Notes: generated by a model not told the origin, from the sequence alone. A DNA stretch of 64,000 nt from DASUAS01 sp963756895 (GCA_963756895.1 CAVWPI010000008.1:558001-622000); one strand, 5' to 3'. Positions 8,636 through 18,551 are shown, counted from the stretch's first letter. Numbers and translations are program-made.

Positions 8636-9220
8636 TCAGCCGCTCGGCGCCTCGACTCGACGGCCGAGCACTGCGAGCAGGCGGGTCTGCGGGCCGGCGT
8701 CGTCGGGGACCTCCAGCGGGGTGCCGAACGCACCACTCCCGACGAGCATGTCGAGCTGGGGCTCGACCACCGCGAGGCACGCCTCGACCAGCTCGGGGTC
8801 GAGGATGGTGTCCTGCCCGGTCGAGCTGGCGACGTCCCACCCGTGGACCAGCACGTCGATGAAGCGGTGCCCGCAGTAGACCGACCCCGGCACCGGGCCG
8901 TACGACACCGCGCAGGGCTTGTCCATCGCACCCGGCGCACGGAAGACGGCCGCCGCGATCAGCGACGAGTCGTCGTAGGCGCGCAGCGGGTCGGTGCCGA
9001 GCACGTCGCCGTCGAGCCGGTCGCCGACGTCCTCGATGGTGAAGCCGGACCCGAGCTCCGCAGCCCAGTAGTTGCCGGTGACGACGTGGTTCACCAGCTC
9101 CCGCACGGTCCAGTCCTCGCAGTCGGACACGAGGTGCCACTGGTCGGCGCCCACACCCGCCATCGCACGACGGGTGTGGTCGAGCGCACGGGCGTGCACC
9201 TCGGGAAGGTCGACATCCAT
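8636..9220 (-). CDS. Mycothiol-dependent maleylpyruvate isomerase-like (DinB fold, TIGR03086-type) protein
   Basis: A 194-residue four-helix-bundle protein. The N-terminal region WTVRELVNHVVTGNYWAAEL carries the His ligand typical of the DinB/MDMPI family, and HRFIDVLVHGWDVA supplies the later conserved His. Members are thought to use mycothiol; the substrate is unassigned. A strong Shine-Dalgarno AGGAGG lies eight bases upstream of the ATG at 9220. The frame is intact. It is upstream of the 8242 gene, and its 3' end is part of the duplicated segment at 6.9 kb. Confidence 0.82.
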   Translation of the reverse strand: MDVDLPEVHARALDHTRRAMAGVGADQWHLVSDCEDWTVRELVNHVVTGNYWAAELGSGFTIEDVGDRLDGDVLGTDPLRAYDDSSLIAAAVFRAPGAMDKPCAVSYGPVPGSVYCGHRFIDVLVHGWDVASSTGQDTILDPELVEACLAVVEPQLDMLVGSGAFGTPLEVPDDAGPQTRLLAVLGRRVEAPSG

Positions 9221-9258
9221 GTCGCGCACCTCCTGCTCGGGAACTGCCCCCGCAAACC

Positions 9259-9967
9259 CTAAATGAACAGCCGTCCCGGTGCTGGTGGTACGCCGCGCCA
9301 GCAGAGCGACTCCATGAAGATCCACGACCGCCGGTGGATCGCGCTCGGGCCGTACCCGGCGAGCGCGAGCTTGTGCGCGGGCGCCGGATAGCCGACGTTC
9401 GACTCGAAGTCGTACGGCGGGTAGTGCTCCGCCTCTTCCCGCATCATCCCGTCGCGCGTCACCTTGGCGACGCACGACGCAGCCGCGACCGCCAGGCACT
9501 TGGAGTCACCCTTGATCACGGTGGTGACCTTGCCCGGCATCCGCAGGTAGTCGTGGTTGCCGTCGAGCACGATGCGGTCGGGCGTGAAGCCCTGCGCGTC
9601 GAGCTCGGCCAGCGCGCGCATGGCGGCGACGCGGAGCGCCTCGGTCATGCCCAGCTCGTCGCACTCCATCGTAGGAGGCGTGGCCGACGCCGACGCCCGG
9701 CGCCCAACGGCGCACCGCGCGCGCCGCCTTCTCGCGCTCGGGCGCGTCGAGCTGCTTCGAGTCGCGGACGCCACGCACGTGCTCGGGTGCCGGCACCACC
9801 GCGGCGACGGTGACGGGCCCGGCCCACGCGCCGCGCCCGACCTCGTCGATGCCGACGACCACCTGGTCGCCGGCGTCCCAGAACTTCCGCTCCAGCCGCA
9901 GCGTCGGCCCCATCTTCCGGGTGGGGGCCGCAGCCGGGGCAGGAGTTGTCGCGGGCTCGGCGGACAT
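9259..9967 (-). CDS. rnhB: Ribonuclease HII (one apparent frameshift)
   Basis: The catalytic N-terminus VVVGIDEVGRGAWAGPVTVA (DEVGRG motif) and DSKQLDAPER lie in one frame; ECDELGMTEALRVAAMRALA...DGNHDYLR...AAASCVAKVTRDGMM lies in another. The break near 9675 follows GATGG: removing one G gives a continuous 236-residue RNase HII, which removes ribonucleotides from DNA. The start MSAEPATTP is at 9967. The upstream frame is open into the RpiB-like gene, so the two ORFs appear fused, probably because of a further indel. Confidence 0.88.
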
Positions 9968-9986
9968 GGCGGTCACGGCGCCGAAC

Positions 9987-10405
9987 CTACCCGCGTCGGC
10001 TCGCTCGAGTCCCGCGATCACCTCGACCTCGTCGGGATCGACCGCAGTGGCGAACCAGGCGTCGAGCATCTCCTTCGCCACCTCCGGGGTGGTGAGCCGC
10101 AACCCCATGACCAGCACGTTCGGCGTCGTTCCAGGTGCGGGCGCCGGCGGCGGTGGCGGCGTCGGTGCACAGCGCGGCGCGCACCCCCGCGACCTTGTTG
10201 GCCGCGATCGACGCCCCGGTACCGGTCCAGCAGAACAGCACGCCGGTGTCGCCCGGCCACCGGCGACCGCGTCCCCCACCGCGCGACCCACCTCGACCCA
10301 CTGGCCGTCGTCGACCGTCACCACCGTGTGCCCGCGCCCCTCGAGGTCCGCGCGCACGGCGTCGGTGAGCGCAGTGTGCTCGTCGGTGCCGAAGGCGACC
10401 TTCAC
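9987..10405 (-). CDS. RpiB/LacAB-family sugar-phosphate isomerase-like protein (frameshifts)
   Basis: VKVAFGTDEHTALTDAVRAD, then GVLFCWTGTGASIAANKVAG and ALCTDAATAAGARTWNDA, then NVLVMGLRLTTPEVAKEMLD: the three parts of an RpiB-like protein in shifted frames, with breaks near 10262 and 10130. The Cys and the TGTG loop of the family are present. The GTG start at 10405 overlaps the stop of the HAD gene by 4 bp. The stop is uncertain: the last frame runs into rnhB, and I place the end at a nearby out-of-frame TAG. Substrate unknown; an RpiB role in pentose phosphate metabolism is only possible. Confidence 0.72.
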
Positions 10406-11060
10406 GGGAACAGGACGCGGTGGACGTCGCTGAGCACGTCGAAGGGGATGCACTCGACTCCGAACGCCGAGCACCACGACTCCAGCTCGCCCTTGGCGAA
10501 CACGATGTCGGCGAGGAGCGCGGCCTTGCGGTCGCTGGCGCCATCACCGATCAGCATCGTGGTCTGACCGCGGTACTGCGCGTCCTTGATCGGCGCCTGC
10601 TTGCACGTGCCGCACGACGCGCACGGGCAGCACCGGTCCTCGTTGGGGAACTGCAGCTCGACGGGTCGGTGAAGTCGACCGCGTTGGTGAGCACGTCGAG
10701 ACCGAACGGACGCACCGCGTCTTCGACGTAGAAGCCGAAGCCGTCGGACACCACCGTGAGATCGGCACCGGCGGCCCGCAGCGCGTCGACGAGGGGGCCG
10801 ACACCGGGGTCGAGCGCCACCTCCGACGCGATGGCGCGCAGCGTCGCTTCGTCGCCCTCCACCAGGTCCCACTCGTCGAGGATGCACTCCCGGCTGTCGA
10901 TCACGCCGTGACGGAACTGCTCGTCGATGGCGCGCCAGTCGTCGGGCGCGGCGCGCGTCAGCACGTGCACACCCACGTCGACCGTGGTGATGGTCCCGTC
11001 GAAGTCGATGAACACCGACGTGCGGGAGAGGTCGAGGCTGGCGAGATCGACGCCGGGCAC
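10402..11060 (-). CDS. HAD-family phosphatase (SerB/MtnX-like; one apparent frameshift)
   Basis: The N-terminus has motif I, SVFIDFDGTITTVDVGVHVL, and motif II, LTVVSDGFGFYVEDAV. After a break near 10660 the C-terminus reads FPNEDRCCPCASCGTCKQAP and MLIGDGASDRKAALLADIVFA (motif IV). The fold resembles phosphoserine phosphatases and MtnX-type 2,3-diketo phosphatases. The CCPCASCGTC cluster is typical of a subgroup of these proteins. About 219 residues. Its stop overlaps the RpiB-like start (GTGA), so they are co-transcribed. Confidence 0.8.
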
Positions 11061-11152
11061 CGGCCGACGTTAGCCGTGATCCACCGGACCACTCGGTGCG
11101 AATCGGAGTCGGAACACGGCGGCGGGAACATCGCCACGAGAGGGGTCAGCAC

Positions 11153-11563
11153 ATGAGCGCGAACGACAACGTCAAGACGATCCAGTCGGTCTACGAAGCC
11201 TTCGGTCGGGGCGACCTGCCCGCGATCCTCGACGCACTCACCGACGACGTCGACTGGGCGTCCGACGCCGAGTCGACCGAAGTGCCGTGGTGGGGCGTGT
11301 GTCACGGCAAGGACCAGGTGACCGAGTTCTTCGTCCAACTGGCCGGCGAGACCGAGCTCGAGGAGTTCACGCCGCTCGAGACGATCGGCGACGGCGACGG
11401 CGACACCGTGCTCACCGTCGTGCGCTACCGGGTGAAGTCACGCACGACCGGCCGCCAGGCGAGCATGCTCCTCCATCACTATTGGAAGTTCCGCGACGGC
11501 AAGATCGCGTACTACCGCGGCGCCGAGGACACCCTCCTCACGCTGCGCACCGTCACCGCCTGA
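11153..11563 (+). CDS. SnoaL-like / NTF2-fold protein
   Basis: A 136-residue single-domain protein: NDNVKTIQSVYEAFGRGDLP, ALTDDVDWASDAES and HHYWKFRDGKIAYYRGAEDT are hallmarks of the SnoaL-like cone fold. Such proteins bind small hydrophobic ligands or act as isomerases/cyclases; no specific function can be given. The ATG start at 11153 follows a weak GAGAGGGG. The frame is intact. Confidence 0.8.
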   Translation: MSANDNVKTIQSVYEAFGRGDLPAILDALTDDVDWASDAESTEVPWWGVCHGKDQVTEFFVQLAGETELEEFTPLETIGDGDGDTVLTVVRYRVKSRTTGRQASMLLHHYWKFRDGKIAYYRGAEDTLLTLRTVTA

Positions 11564-11584
11564 GCTCCTGCATATCCTGACCCG

Positions 11585-14393
11585 GTGAAGGCGGTCGGGA
11601 TCGTCCCCCACACGCACTGGGATCGGGAGTGGTACGCGCCGTTCCAGCGCTATCGCGTGCAGCTCGTGCACCTGGTCGACGACCTCCTCGCGCTGCTCGA
11701 GGGCGATCCTTCGTTCACCCGGTTCCTCCTCGACGGGCAGACCGCGGTGGTCGACGACTACCTCGCAGTACGACCCGAGGCCGAAGCACGCCTGCGCGCG
11801 CTGGCCGAGGCCAGTCGGCTGCAGGTGGGGCCGTGGATGATCCTCATGGACGAGTTCATGGTCTCGGGCGAGACCATCGTGCGGAACCTCCAGCACGGTC
11901 TCGCGACGCGCCGACGGCGCTGGGCGGCGACGCCGCCATGCGCGTCGGCTATCTCCCCGACATGTTCGGCCACATCGAGCAGATGCCGCAGCTGCTGCGA
12001 CTCGCCGGCCTCGAGCACGCAGTGGTGTGGCGGGGTGTCCCCGGCGTGATCGACCAGACCGCGTTCTGGTGGCGGGCGCCCGACGGCTCCACCGTGCGCG
12101 CCGAGTACCTCTACGGCTCGTACTCCAACGGGCGTGACATCCCCAAGGACCCGGCGCAGCTGGTCGGCCCGGGCGCGCGGCTACGAGGCGGAGCTGGGCA
12201 CCGCCGCGCTCCCCGGCGGCGGCATGCTCCTGATGAACGGCTCCGACCACCTGCTCCCCCAGCCCTGGCTGGGCGAGGTGGTGGCGGAAGCCAACGACCT
12301 CGCAGGACGACTACCGGTTCGCGGTCACGTCGCTCGGCCGAGTACGTGCGGGACCAACCGACCGACGGACTCACCACCTGGGATGGCGAGCTGCGCTCCG
12401 GCGCCCGCGCCAACGTGCTCATGGGTGTGGCGTCGAACCGGGTCGACGTGCACCAGCTCGCGGCGCACGCCGAACGCAGCCTCGAGCGCTTCGCCGAACC
12501 GCTCTCGGCGCTGCTGCTCCCGGCCGCCGACCATCCGCTCGCGCTGCTCGACATCGGTTGGCGCCAGCTCATGCTCAACAGCGCGCACGATTCGTCGTGC
12601 GCGTGCAGCGCCGACGACGTGGTCGAGGCGGTGCGGGTGCGCTACCAGGAGGCGCGCCACGTGGGCGAGGCACTCACCCGCGAGGCCCTGCGCACGCTCG
12701 CCACCACCGTCGACATCCCGCCGTCGTCGACGATCGTGGTGAACAGCACCGCGCGCGACCGGTCGGGCGTGGTGCACGTTCCCCTGCCCGGCACCGGTCC
12801 CGTGCACCTGGTCGCGCTCGACGACGGCGCCGCCTGCCCCACGCAGGTCGTGCACACCACCACCACCGACGAGGGCATCTCCACCGTCGTGGTCGGCCAG
12901 AAGATCCGGTGGGTGTTGGAGATGATGCGAGGACCGGAGCTCGCCGGTGCCCGCATCACCCGCGTCGAGCACCGGACCCTCGCCGAGGGCGGGGGCGCAC
13001 CGGTGGAGGAGTTCACCTTCCTCGACGCGGCGCCCGGTGAACCCGAGGTCGACCTCGAGGCCACGAAGGAACAGCTGCTCGCGCTGGGTGAAGCGGGCGC
13101 CACCATCTCGATCCGGCAGCGGCGCGCGCCCGGTGCGCGACGTGATCACTGCCACCGGCACCGTGCCCGGCTTCGGCTGGCGGTCCTACCGCGCCGTCGA
13201 CGGCGATGGCCCGACCACACCGGTGCGCGCCAGTACACCGGCGGGGGGCAACGAGCTCGCCAACGAGCACGTGTACGCCACCGTCGACCCCGACGACGGC
13301 ACCGTGACGCTGACCGTCGACGGTGTCAGCGTCGGCGGGCTCAACCGCTACGTCGACGGCGGTGACGGCGGTGACACCTACAACTACTCCCCGCCCGCGC
13401 TCGACACCGTGATCGACCGGCCCGACCGCGTGACGATCGTGGCCACGGAATCGGGACCGGTCCGGGCGCGGCTGGTCGTGACGTCGAGCTACTCGCTGCC
13501 CACCCACGCGCTCGGCGACGAGCGCTCGTGCTCGGAACGCAGCGACGAGCGCGTGGAGTCCGAGATCGTGACCACGCTGGAATTGCGTGCCGGCGAGCGC
13601 TTCCTGCGCGTGCACGTCGAGCTCGACCACCGCGTGCGCGACCACCGTCTGCGCGCCCACTTCCCCTTGCCCATCCCCGTCACGGGCTCCGACGCCGAGT
13701 GCGCGTTCTCGGTGGTGCACCGCGACCTCGAGGTGGAGGGTGGACCCCACGAGGTCGGGCTGCCCACCTTCGTCTCCCGCCGCTTCGTCGACTGCACGGG
13801 CGCGGGCGACGACGGGCCGGTCGGGTTGGCGCTCGTGCACGACGGATTGCTCGAGTACGAGGTGGTGGGCACCGACGATCGGCCCGGCACCGAGCTGGCC
13901 CTCACCCTCGTGCGCGCCACCGGCTACCTGTCACGTTCGGAGCCGGTGCTGCGGCCCAACCCCGCCGGTCCGCTCGACCGCCTGGAGGGACCCCAGCTGC
14001 AGACGCACCTCGCGCTCGACTACGCGGTGCTCGTCCACCGGGGTGACGTGCACGCCGCCGACCTGCCAAAGGTCGCCGACGACGTGCTGGTGCCGCTGGA
14101 GCGGGTGCGCGGCGGTGGTTGGCCGGGCGCGTCCCAGCCTGCGTCTGGTCGGGCCCTCGACGTCTCCGGGGCCGAGGTGTCGGCACTGACCCGCGACCGT
14201 GACGGTGCACTCGTGCTGCGCGTCGTGAACCGCACCCCCACCGACACCGAGCTCGCCGTCGACCGCGACGGGATCGCCGCCACCGGTCAGGTCGTGAATC
14301 TCACCGGCGCGGTGCTCGGCGAGTTCAGCGGCCGGGCGGTGCTACGACCGTGGGAGCTCCTCACGCTCCGGCTCGTCAGCCCCGGCGGGCTGA
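11585..14393 (+). CDS. GH38-family alpha-mannosidase (multiple apparent frameshifts)
   Basis: The N-terminus GIVPHTHWDREWYAPFQRYR is the GH38 signature with zinc-binding HxHWDREW; GYLPDMFGHIEQMPQLLR contains the nucleophile Asp; a helical linker (LNSAHDSSCACSADDVVEAV) and a long beta-sandwich domain follow. At least five breaks (near 11915, 12175, 12312, 12332 and 13135) lie in GC-alternating runs, and adding a GC at each restores the frame, for about 930 residues. It would hydrolyse alpha-mannosidic linkages. No signal peptide is seen. The 3' end is uncertain: the TGA at 14391 is reached only after one more shift, and the gene converges on the 15602 gene with about 50 bp overlap. Confidence 0.85.
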
Positions 14394-15602
14394 ACGGCGC
14401 GAGGAGCGCCTCGCCCCGGGCATCGCGTCGACGACCACGCGGGATCGAGGCCGGGGGCCGTGAACATGGTGTCCGCGGGACCGTCCCACAACAACGCCGG
14501 TCGGTCGCCGTGCCAGCGCACCGAGCACGAGACCGGGCCCCCGCGCGTCGGTGCGTCGCGCACGTCGATCGGTTGGCCGATCCACTCGCGCGGCCAGTCG
14601 TCGAGCATCACCACGCCCGCGTCGAGGTCGCGCACCAGCACCACGCGGAACGCGGCGAGCAGCTCCGCGTCGGGGGCGATCAGGCGCGCCAGCACCTCGT
14701 TCCAGGTGGCGGTGCGCGGCTGACGCCGGGCGAGCCGTCGGCGGGCGCGGCCGGTGAGGCGGCTCCACGCGACGGCCGCTTCGGCGTCGAGCCCCCAGTC
14801 CTCGAGCACCGCCGCCACCGCGGGCTCGACGCCGCCACGCCTGACCGGCGAGCACGGTCGCCGCGCGGGCGCTGTCGACCGCGCGCTGCAATGACTCGTC
14901 GGGCAGCTCCACCCGCAGACCGCGGTCGAGCTGGGCGCGCCAGCCGCGGGCCACCGCGTCGGCGTCGGGGAGCGCACCGGGTTCGGTGGCCCCGATGCCC
15001 TGCGTCCCCAGGGTCACGACCGCGCGCAATGAGGTGCGGTGGGCGACCGGGAAGAGGAACGCGCCGACGAGGCGCGCGGCTCGGTCCTGCCGGTGGGCGA
15101 ACGGCCCGTCCGAGGCCGCGCCGCTCACCACCGTGGCCTCGGTGGATCCGTCGACACTTGCCGCCCAGCGCGACGGCGGTCGCGGCGTGCGGATCGCGCC
15201 GCGGCCGTCGGCCCACACCGACGCACCATCGAGATCGAGCGCGCTCGCGCCGCGCACGACCAAAGCGGCGACGAAGGGCGCCGGCGACTCGTTGGCGATC
15301 TCGACGACCGCGACCTCGCCGACGTCCCCGGCCGGCACGCCGTAGACGCGCTGCACCGCGTCGCCACCCGGCACACGCATCGACGTCTGCACCACCGGCA
15401 TGCCGTCGACGAGCTGCTGGCGCACCGCCGCTTCGTGCGCCGGCACCCGCCAGCGGTCGTCGGCGCCGATCCACCAGTCGAGCTCCCAGGTCGTGGCACG
15501 CGGCGACACCACACCGCTGCGATCGACGGTCGCGTCGCGCTTGCCGCCGAGCACACCGATGGTGATCGCGGAACTCCTGGTGTCGGAGCCTGCGCCCGTC
15601 AT
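14342..15602 (-). CDS. Unrecognised protein, possibly glycosidase-related (frameshifts)
   Basis: The N-terminal part is beta-rich (DRSGVVSPRATTWELDWWIG, VYGVPAGDVGEVAVVEIANE). The later part is helical, with WGLDAEAAVAWSRLTGRARR and TWNEVLARLIAPDAELLAAF. A beta-sandwich followed by a helical barrel is common in six-hairpin glycosidases, and the neighbour is a GH38 mannosidase, but I do not recognise a family. Frames break near 14860 and again near the 3' end. I chose MTGAGSDTR at 15602; an upstream ATG at 15623 is also possible. It sits immediately downstream of gpsA on the same strand. Confidence 0.5.
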
Positions 15603-15626
15603 GTCGCCTCGCTCACGAACCATCTC

Positions 15627-16658
15627 TCATGAGAACCCGTGCAACTCGGCTTTCGCCTCGCGCAGCATGAGCTCGGGCACGAGCTCCGCGGGCCGGCGAC
15701 CGTCGTAGAGCACAGCACCCACCAGTGCGGCGATGGGCATCTCGATGCCGACCCGAGCCGCGAGCTCGAGCAGCGCCGCGGTGCTGCGCACGCCCTCCGC
15801 CACCGTGTTGGTCTGCTCGACGATCTCGTCGAGTGAACGGCCGAGACCGAGCTCGAAGCCAACGCTGCGATTGCGGCTCTTGGGGCTCGTGCAGGTGGCG
15901 ACCAGGTCACCGAGTCCGGCGAGCCCCGCGAACGTCATCGGCTCACCGCCGAGCGCGACGCCGAGCCGCGCCACCTCGGCGAGGCCACGGGTGATGAGCG
16001 CGGCCTGCGTGTTGTCGCCGTATCCGAGACCGGCGGCGGTGCCCGCGGCGATGGCGATCACGTTCTTCATCGCCCCCGCCACCTCACAACCCACGACGTC
16101 GGGGTTGGTGTACACGCGGAAGCTCCGGCTCATGCAGAGCTCCTGCAGCTCGCGCGCGGTACCCGCATCGGCGCACGCGATCACCGACGCCGCTGGCTGA
16201 CCCTCCGCCACCTCCTGGGCCAGGTTCGGCCCGGTGAGCACCGCCACGCGGTCGACCTCGTGGCCGACGAGCACCTCGAGGGTCACCTCGGTCATGCGCA
16301 GCAACGTGCCGCGCTCGATGCCCTTGGCCAGGCTGACCACCGGCACGTCGGGACGGATCGCCGACGCGGCGCGTTCGAGCACCGCGCGGTAGCCGTGCGA
16401 CGGCACCGCCATCACCACCACGGTGGCGTCGGTGCAGGCGGCCTCCAGGTCGACCGAGGCGCGCAGGCCGTCCGGCAACGTGATGCCGCCGAGGTAGCGA
16501 GAGTTGGTGTGGCGCTCGGCGATCTCGGCCACGAGCTCGGCGTCTCGTCCCCACAGGGTGGTCGGCGCGTGCTCGCTGATGATCGCGGCAACGGTCGTGC
16601 CCCACGAGCCGGCGCCGATCACGGCCACGGACGTCGGGGACCCCACGGTCGGTAGCAT
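15627..16658 (-). CDS. gpsA: NAD(P)+-dependent glycerol-3-phosphate dehydrogenase
   Basis: An intact 343-residue protein. The N-terminal Rossmann motif is VAVIGAGSWGTTVA, then VVSLAKGIER, and the catalytic/substrate region GAMKNVIAIAAGTAAGLGYG with its conserved Lys. The C-terminal helical domain contains GLAGLGDLVATCTSPKSRN. It reduces dihydroxyacetone phosphate to sn-glycerol-3-phosphate, the backbone of phospholipids. Start ATG at 16658 (MLPTVGSPTS). Divergent from cofC with only 10 bp between the start codons, so the two genes' promoters must overlap each other's coding or leader sequence. Confidence 0.95.
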   Translation of the reverse strand: MLPTVGSPTSVAVIGAGSWGTTVAAIISEHAPTTLWGRDAELVAEIAERHTNSRYLGGITLPDGLRASVDLEAACTDATVVVMAVPSHGYRAVLERAASAIRPDVPVVSLAKGIERGTLLRMTEVTLEVLVGHEVDRVAVLTGPNLAQEVAEGQPAASVIACADAGTARELQELCMSRSFRVYTNPDVVGCEVAGAMKNVIAIAAGTAAGLGYGDNTQAALITRGLAEVARLGVALGGEPMTFAGLAGLGDLVATCTSPKSRNRSVGFELGLGRSLDEIVEQTNTVAEGVRSTAALLELAARVGIEMPIAALVGAVLYDGRRPAELVPELMLREAKAELHGFS

Positions 16659-16668
16659 ACGTGGACCG

Positions 16669-17282
16669 ATGTTCCCCGACGCCTCCCGCGCCCACATCTC
16701 GGGCACGGTGATCCCGATCCGCGCGTTCGCGCTGGGCAAGGCCCGACTCGCCGCTTCACTCGACGGGGCCGAACGCGCCGCACTGGGGCGGCGGTGGGCC
16801 GAACAGGTCGTGCACGCCGCCGCGCCGATGCCGGTGGTCGTGGTGTCGTCGGATCCCGACGTGCGCGACTGGGCGCGCGACTCGATGCTCGACGTGCTCG
16901 ACGACCCCGGCACCCTCGATGGCGCTGCCGCCGCCGGTCGCGATCACCTCCGCGCGATGGGGTGCAGCCGCGCCGTCGTGGCCCACGCCGATCTCCCCCG
17001 CGCAGCACCTCGCCCGTCTCGCCACGCGACGCGGCACAGCCGGTCGTGGCGTTGGTGCCTTGTCACCGCGACGACGGCACCCCCGTGCTCTCGGTGCCCA
17101 CCGCGGCCGACTTCCGCTTCGCCTACGGACCGGATTCGTTCCGCCGCCACGCGGCCGAGGCGCGCCGACTCGGCCTCGGGTTGCGCGTCGTGCGCGACCC
17201 CGACCTGGCGTTCGACGTCGACATCCCCGCCGACCTGCTGGCACTGGGTACGGCGTTGCAGCCGGAATCAACCTCGTCGTGA
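16669..17282 (+). CDS. cofC: CofC/FbiD-type guanylyltransferase for coenzyme F420 (two apparent frameshifts)
   Basis: The N-terminus GTVIPIRAFALGKARLAASL matches the nucleotidyltransferase start of CofC/FbiD. The C-terminus has DDGTPVLSVPTAADFRFAYG and DPDLAFDVDIPADLLALG. Between them HADLPRA, QHLARLATR and AQPVVALVPCH lie in different frames; adding GC at two CGCG tracts (near 17000 and 17030) gives a continuous protein of about 205 residues. The enzyme activates phospholactate or phosphoenolpyruvate with GTP in F420 biosynthesis. The stop overlaps the next start by 4 bp. Confidence 0.85.
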
Positions 17283-17989
17283 CCGTCGACGACGTCGCGC
17301 TCCGCAGGCGCGTCCTCGCGATCGGCGCGCACCCGGACGACATCGAGTTCGGGTGCGGCGCGACCCTTGCCAAGTGGTCCCGCTCGGGATCGCACGTCGA
17401 GATGCTGGTGCTCACCGACGGGTCGAAGGGAAGCTGGGAACCCGAGCAGGACCTCGTCGCGCTGGTGGCCACCCGCCGTGACGAGCAGCGCGCGGCCGCC
17501 CGGACCCTGGGCGCCCGGGACGTGCACTTCCTCGACGCGGTCGACGGTGAGCTCGAGGACGACGCGGCCCGGCGGGAACAGGTGTGCGCGGTCATCCGAG
17601 CCGTCCGCCCCGACGTGGTCCTCGGTCACGATCCCTGGAAGCAGTACCGCCTCCACCCCGACCACCGCCGGGCCGGGCAGCTCACGATCGACGGCATCGT
17701 CGCCGCCCGCGATCCCCACTTCTTCCCCGCCGCCGGGACCCCTCACCGCCCGACTGCACTGCTCCTCTTCGAAGCCCAGGTTCTCGACCACATCGAGAAG
17801 GTCACCGAAGAAGACGTCAATGCCAAGATCGAAGCCCTCCTCTGCCACCACAGCCAATGGCGCTCGACGATGGGCATCGACGAAACCTCTCCTTCGTCCC
17901 GAGACCAAAGGGCTGCTTTCGAAGCGAAGGTGCGAACCGAGATCCGCGACACCGGCGGAGAAGCGTTCAAGCTCCTCACCGACCTCTGA
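17279..17989 (+). CDS. PIG-L/LmbE-family deacetylase
   Basis: An intact 236-residue protein. RVLAIGAHPDDIEFGCGAT is the AHPDD zinc/catalytic motif; PDVVLGHDPWKQYRLHPDHR supplies the later His ligands. This family deacetylates N-acetylglucosaminyl groups, including mycothiol precursors (MshB) and conjugates (Mca), but this member is a more distant type and the substrate is unassigned. The GTG at 17279 overlaps the cofC stop (GTGA). A strong terminator follows 41 bp downstream. Confidence 0.85.
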   Translation: MTVDDVALRRRVLAIGAHPDDIEFGCGATLAKWSRSGSHVEMLVLTDGSKGSWEPEQDLVALVATRRDEQRAAARTLGARDVHFLDAVDGELEDDAARREQVCAVIRAVRPDVVLGHDPWKQYRLHPDHRRAGQLTIDGIVAARDPHFFPAAGTPHRPTALLLFEAQVLDHIEKVTEEDVNAKIEALLCHHSQWRSTMGIDETSPSSRDQRAAFEAKVRTEIRDTGGEAFKLLTDL

Positions 17990-18030
17990 GTCATTCGAGC
18001 ATCGGCGGATGCAACTTCAGTGAGACGCGA

Positions 18031-18056
18031 CGAGGGGGCCCCGAAGGGCCCCCTCG
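18031..18056. terminator. Bidirectional intrinsic terminator
   Basis: A perfect 11-bp stem CGAGGGGGCCC / GGGCCCCCTCG with a CGAA loop lies between the convergent PIG-L gene (ends 17989) and the basic repeat protein gene (ends 18084). Confidence 0.88.
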
Positions 18057-18083
18057 CTCTGACTGTGTTGCTGAAGGTGCTGA

Positions 18084-18551
18084 CTAGCGGCGCTTGGTGG
18101 CGCGGCGCTTCGCCGGTGCACGCTTCTTCGCAGCCTTCTTCACGGTACGACGCTTCGCGGGCGCCTTCCTCGTGGTCTTCTTGGCTGCTGCCTTCTTCGC
18201 GGTCCGGCGCTTCGCCGGTGCACGCTTCTTCGCAGCCTTCTTCACGGTACGACGCTTCGCGGGCGCCTTCCTCGTGGTCTTCTTGGCTGCTGCCTTCTTC
18301 GCGGTCCGGCGCTTCGCCGGTGCACGCTTCTTCGCAGCCTTCTTCACGGTACGACGCTTCGCGGGCGCCTTCCTCGTGGTCTTCTTGGCTGCTGCCTTCT
18401 TCGCGGTGCGACGCTTGGCCGGCTTCCGTGCCGTCGTCTTCTTCGCCGCCGTCTTCTTGACGGTACGACGCTTCGCCGGCTTGCGGGCCGATGTCTTCTT
18501 CGCCGCTGTCTTCCGTGCAGTGCGTCTCTTTGCGGGAGGCACGGTCACCAC
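18084..18551 (-). CDS. Histone-H1-like basic repeat protein (Ala/Lys/Arg tail protein)
   Basis: A protein of about 155 residues composed almost entirely of PAKRRTVKKAA, KKRAPAKRR and AAKKTTRKA units, with no acidic residues. It resembles the C-terminal tail of mycobacterial HupB and eukaryotic H1, and surely binds DNA non-specifically in the nucleoid. The GTG at 18551 is the longest start, but an AAAGG favours the GTG at 18542 (VPPAKRR). It lies 47 bp downstream of the HU gene on the same strand, so the two pieces that mycobacteria carry in one HupB chain are separate ORFs here. The DNA holds three near-identical 102-bp repeats. Confidence 0.85.
   Translation of the reverse strand: MVTVPPAKRRTARKTAAKKTSARKPAKRRTVKKTAAKKTTARKPAKRRTAKKAAAKKTTRKAPAKRRTVKKAAKKRAPAKRRTAKKAAAKKTTRKAPAKRRTVKKAAKKRAPAKRRTAKKAAAKKTTRKAPAKRRTVKKAAKKRAPAKRRATKRR
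18105..18412. repeat. Three 102-bp tandem repeats inside the basic protein gene
   Basis: The block starting at cgcttcgccggtgcacgctt recurs at 102-bp spacing (starts near 18107, 18209 and 18311), almost identical at DNA level, i.e. 34 codons per unit. Copy number should vary by slippage or recombination. Confidence 0.88.

Noticed and set aside
18105..18412. CRISPR-like repeat array
   Set aside because: Repeats are contiguous 102-bp coding units with no spacers.
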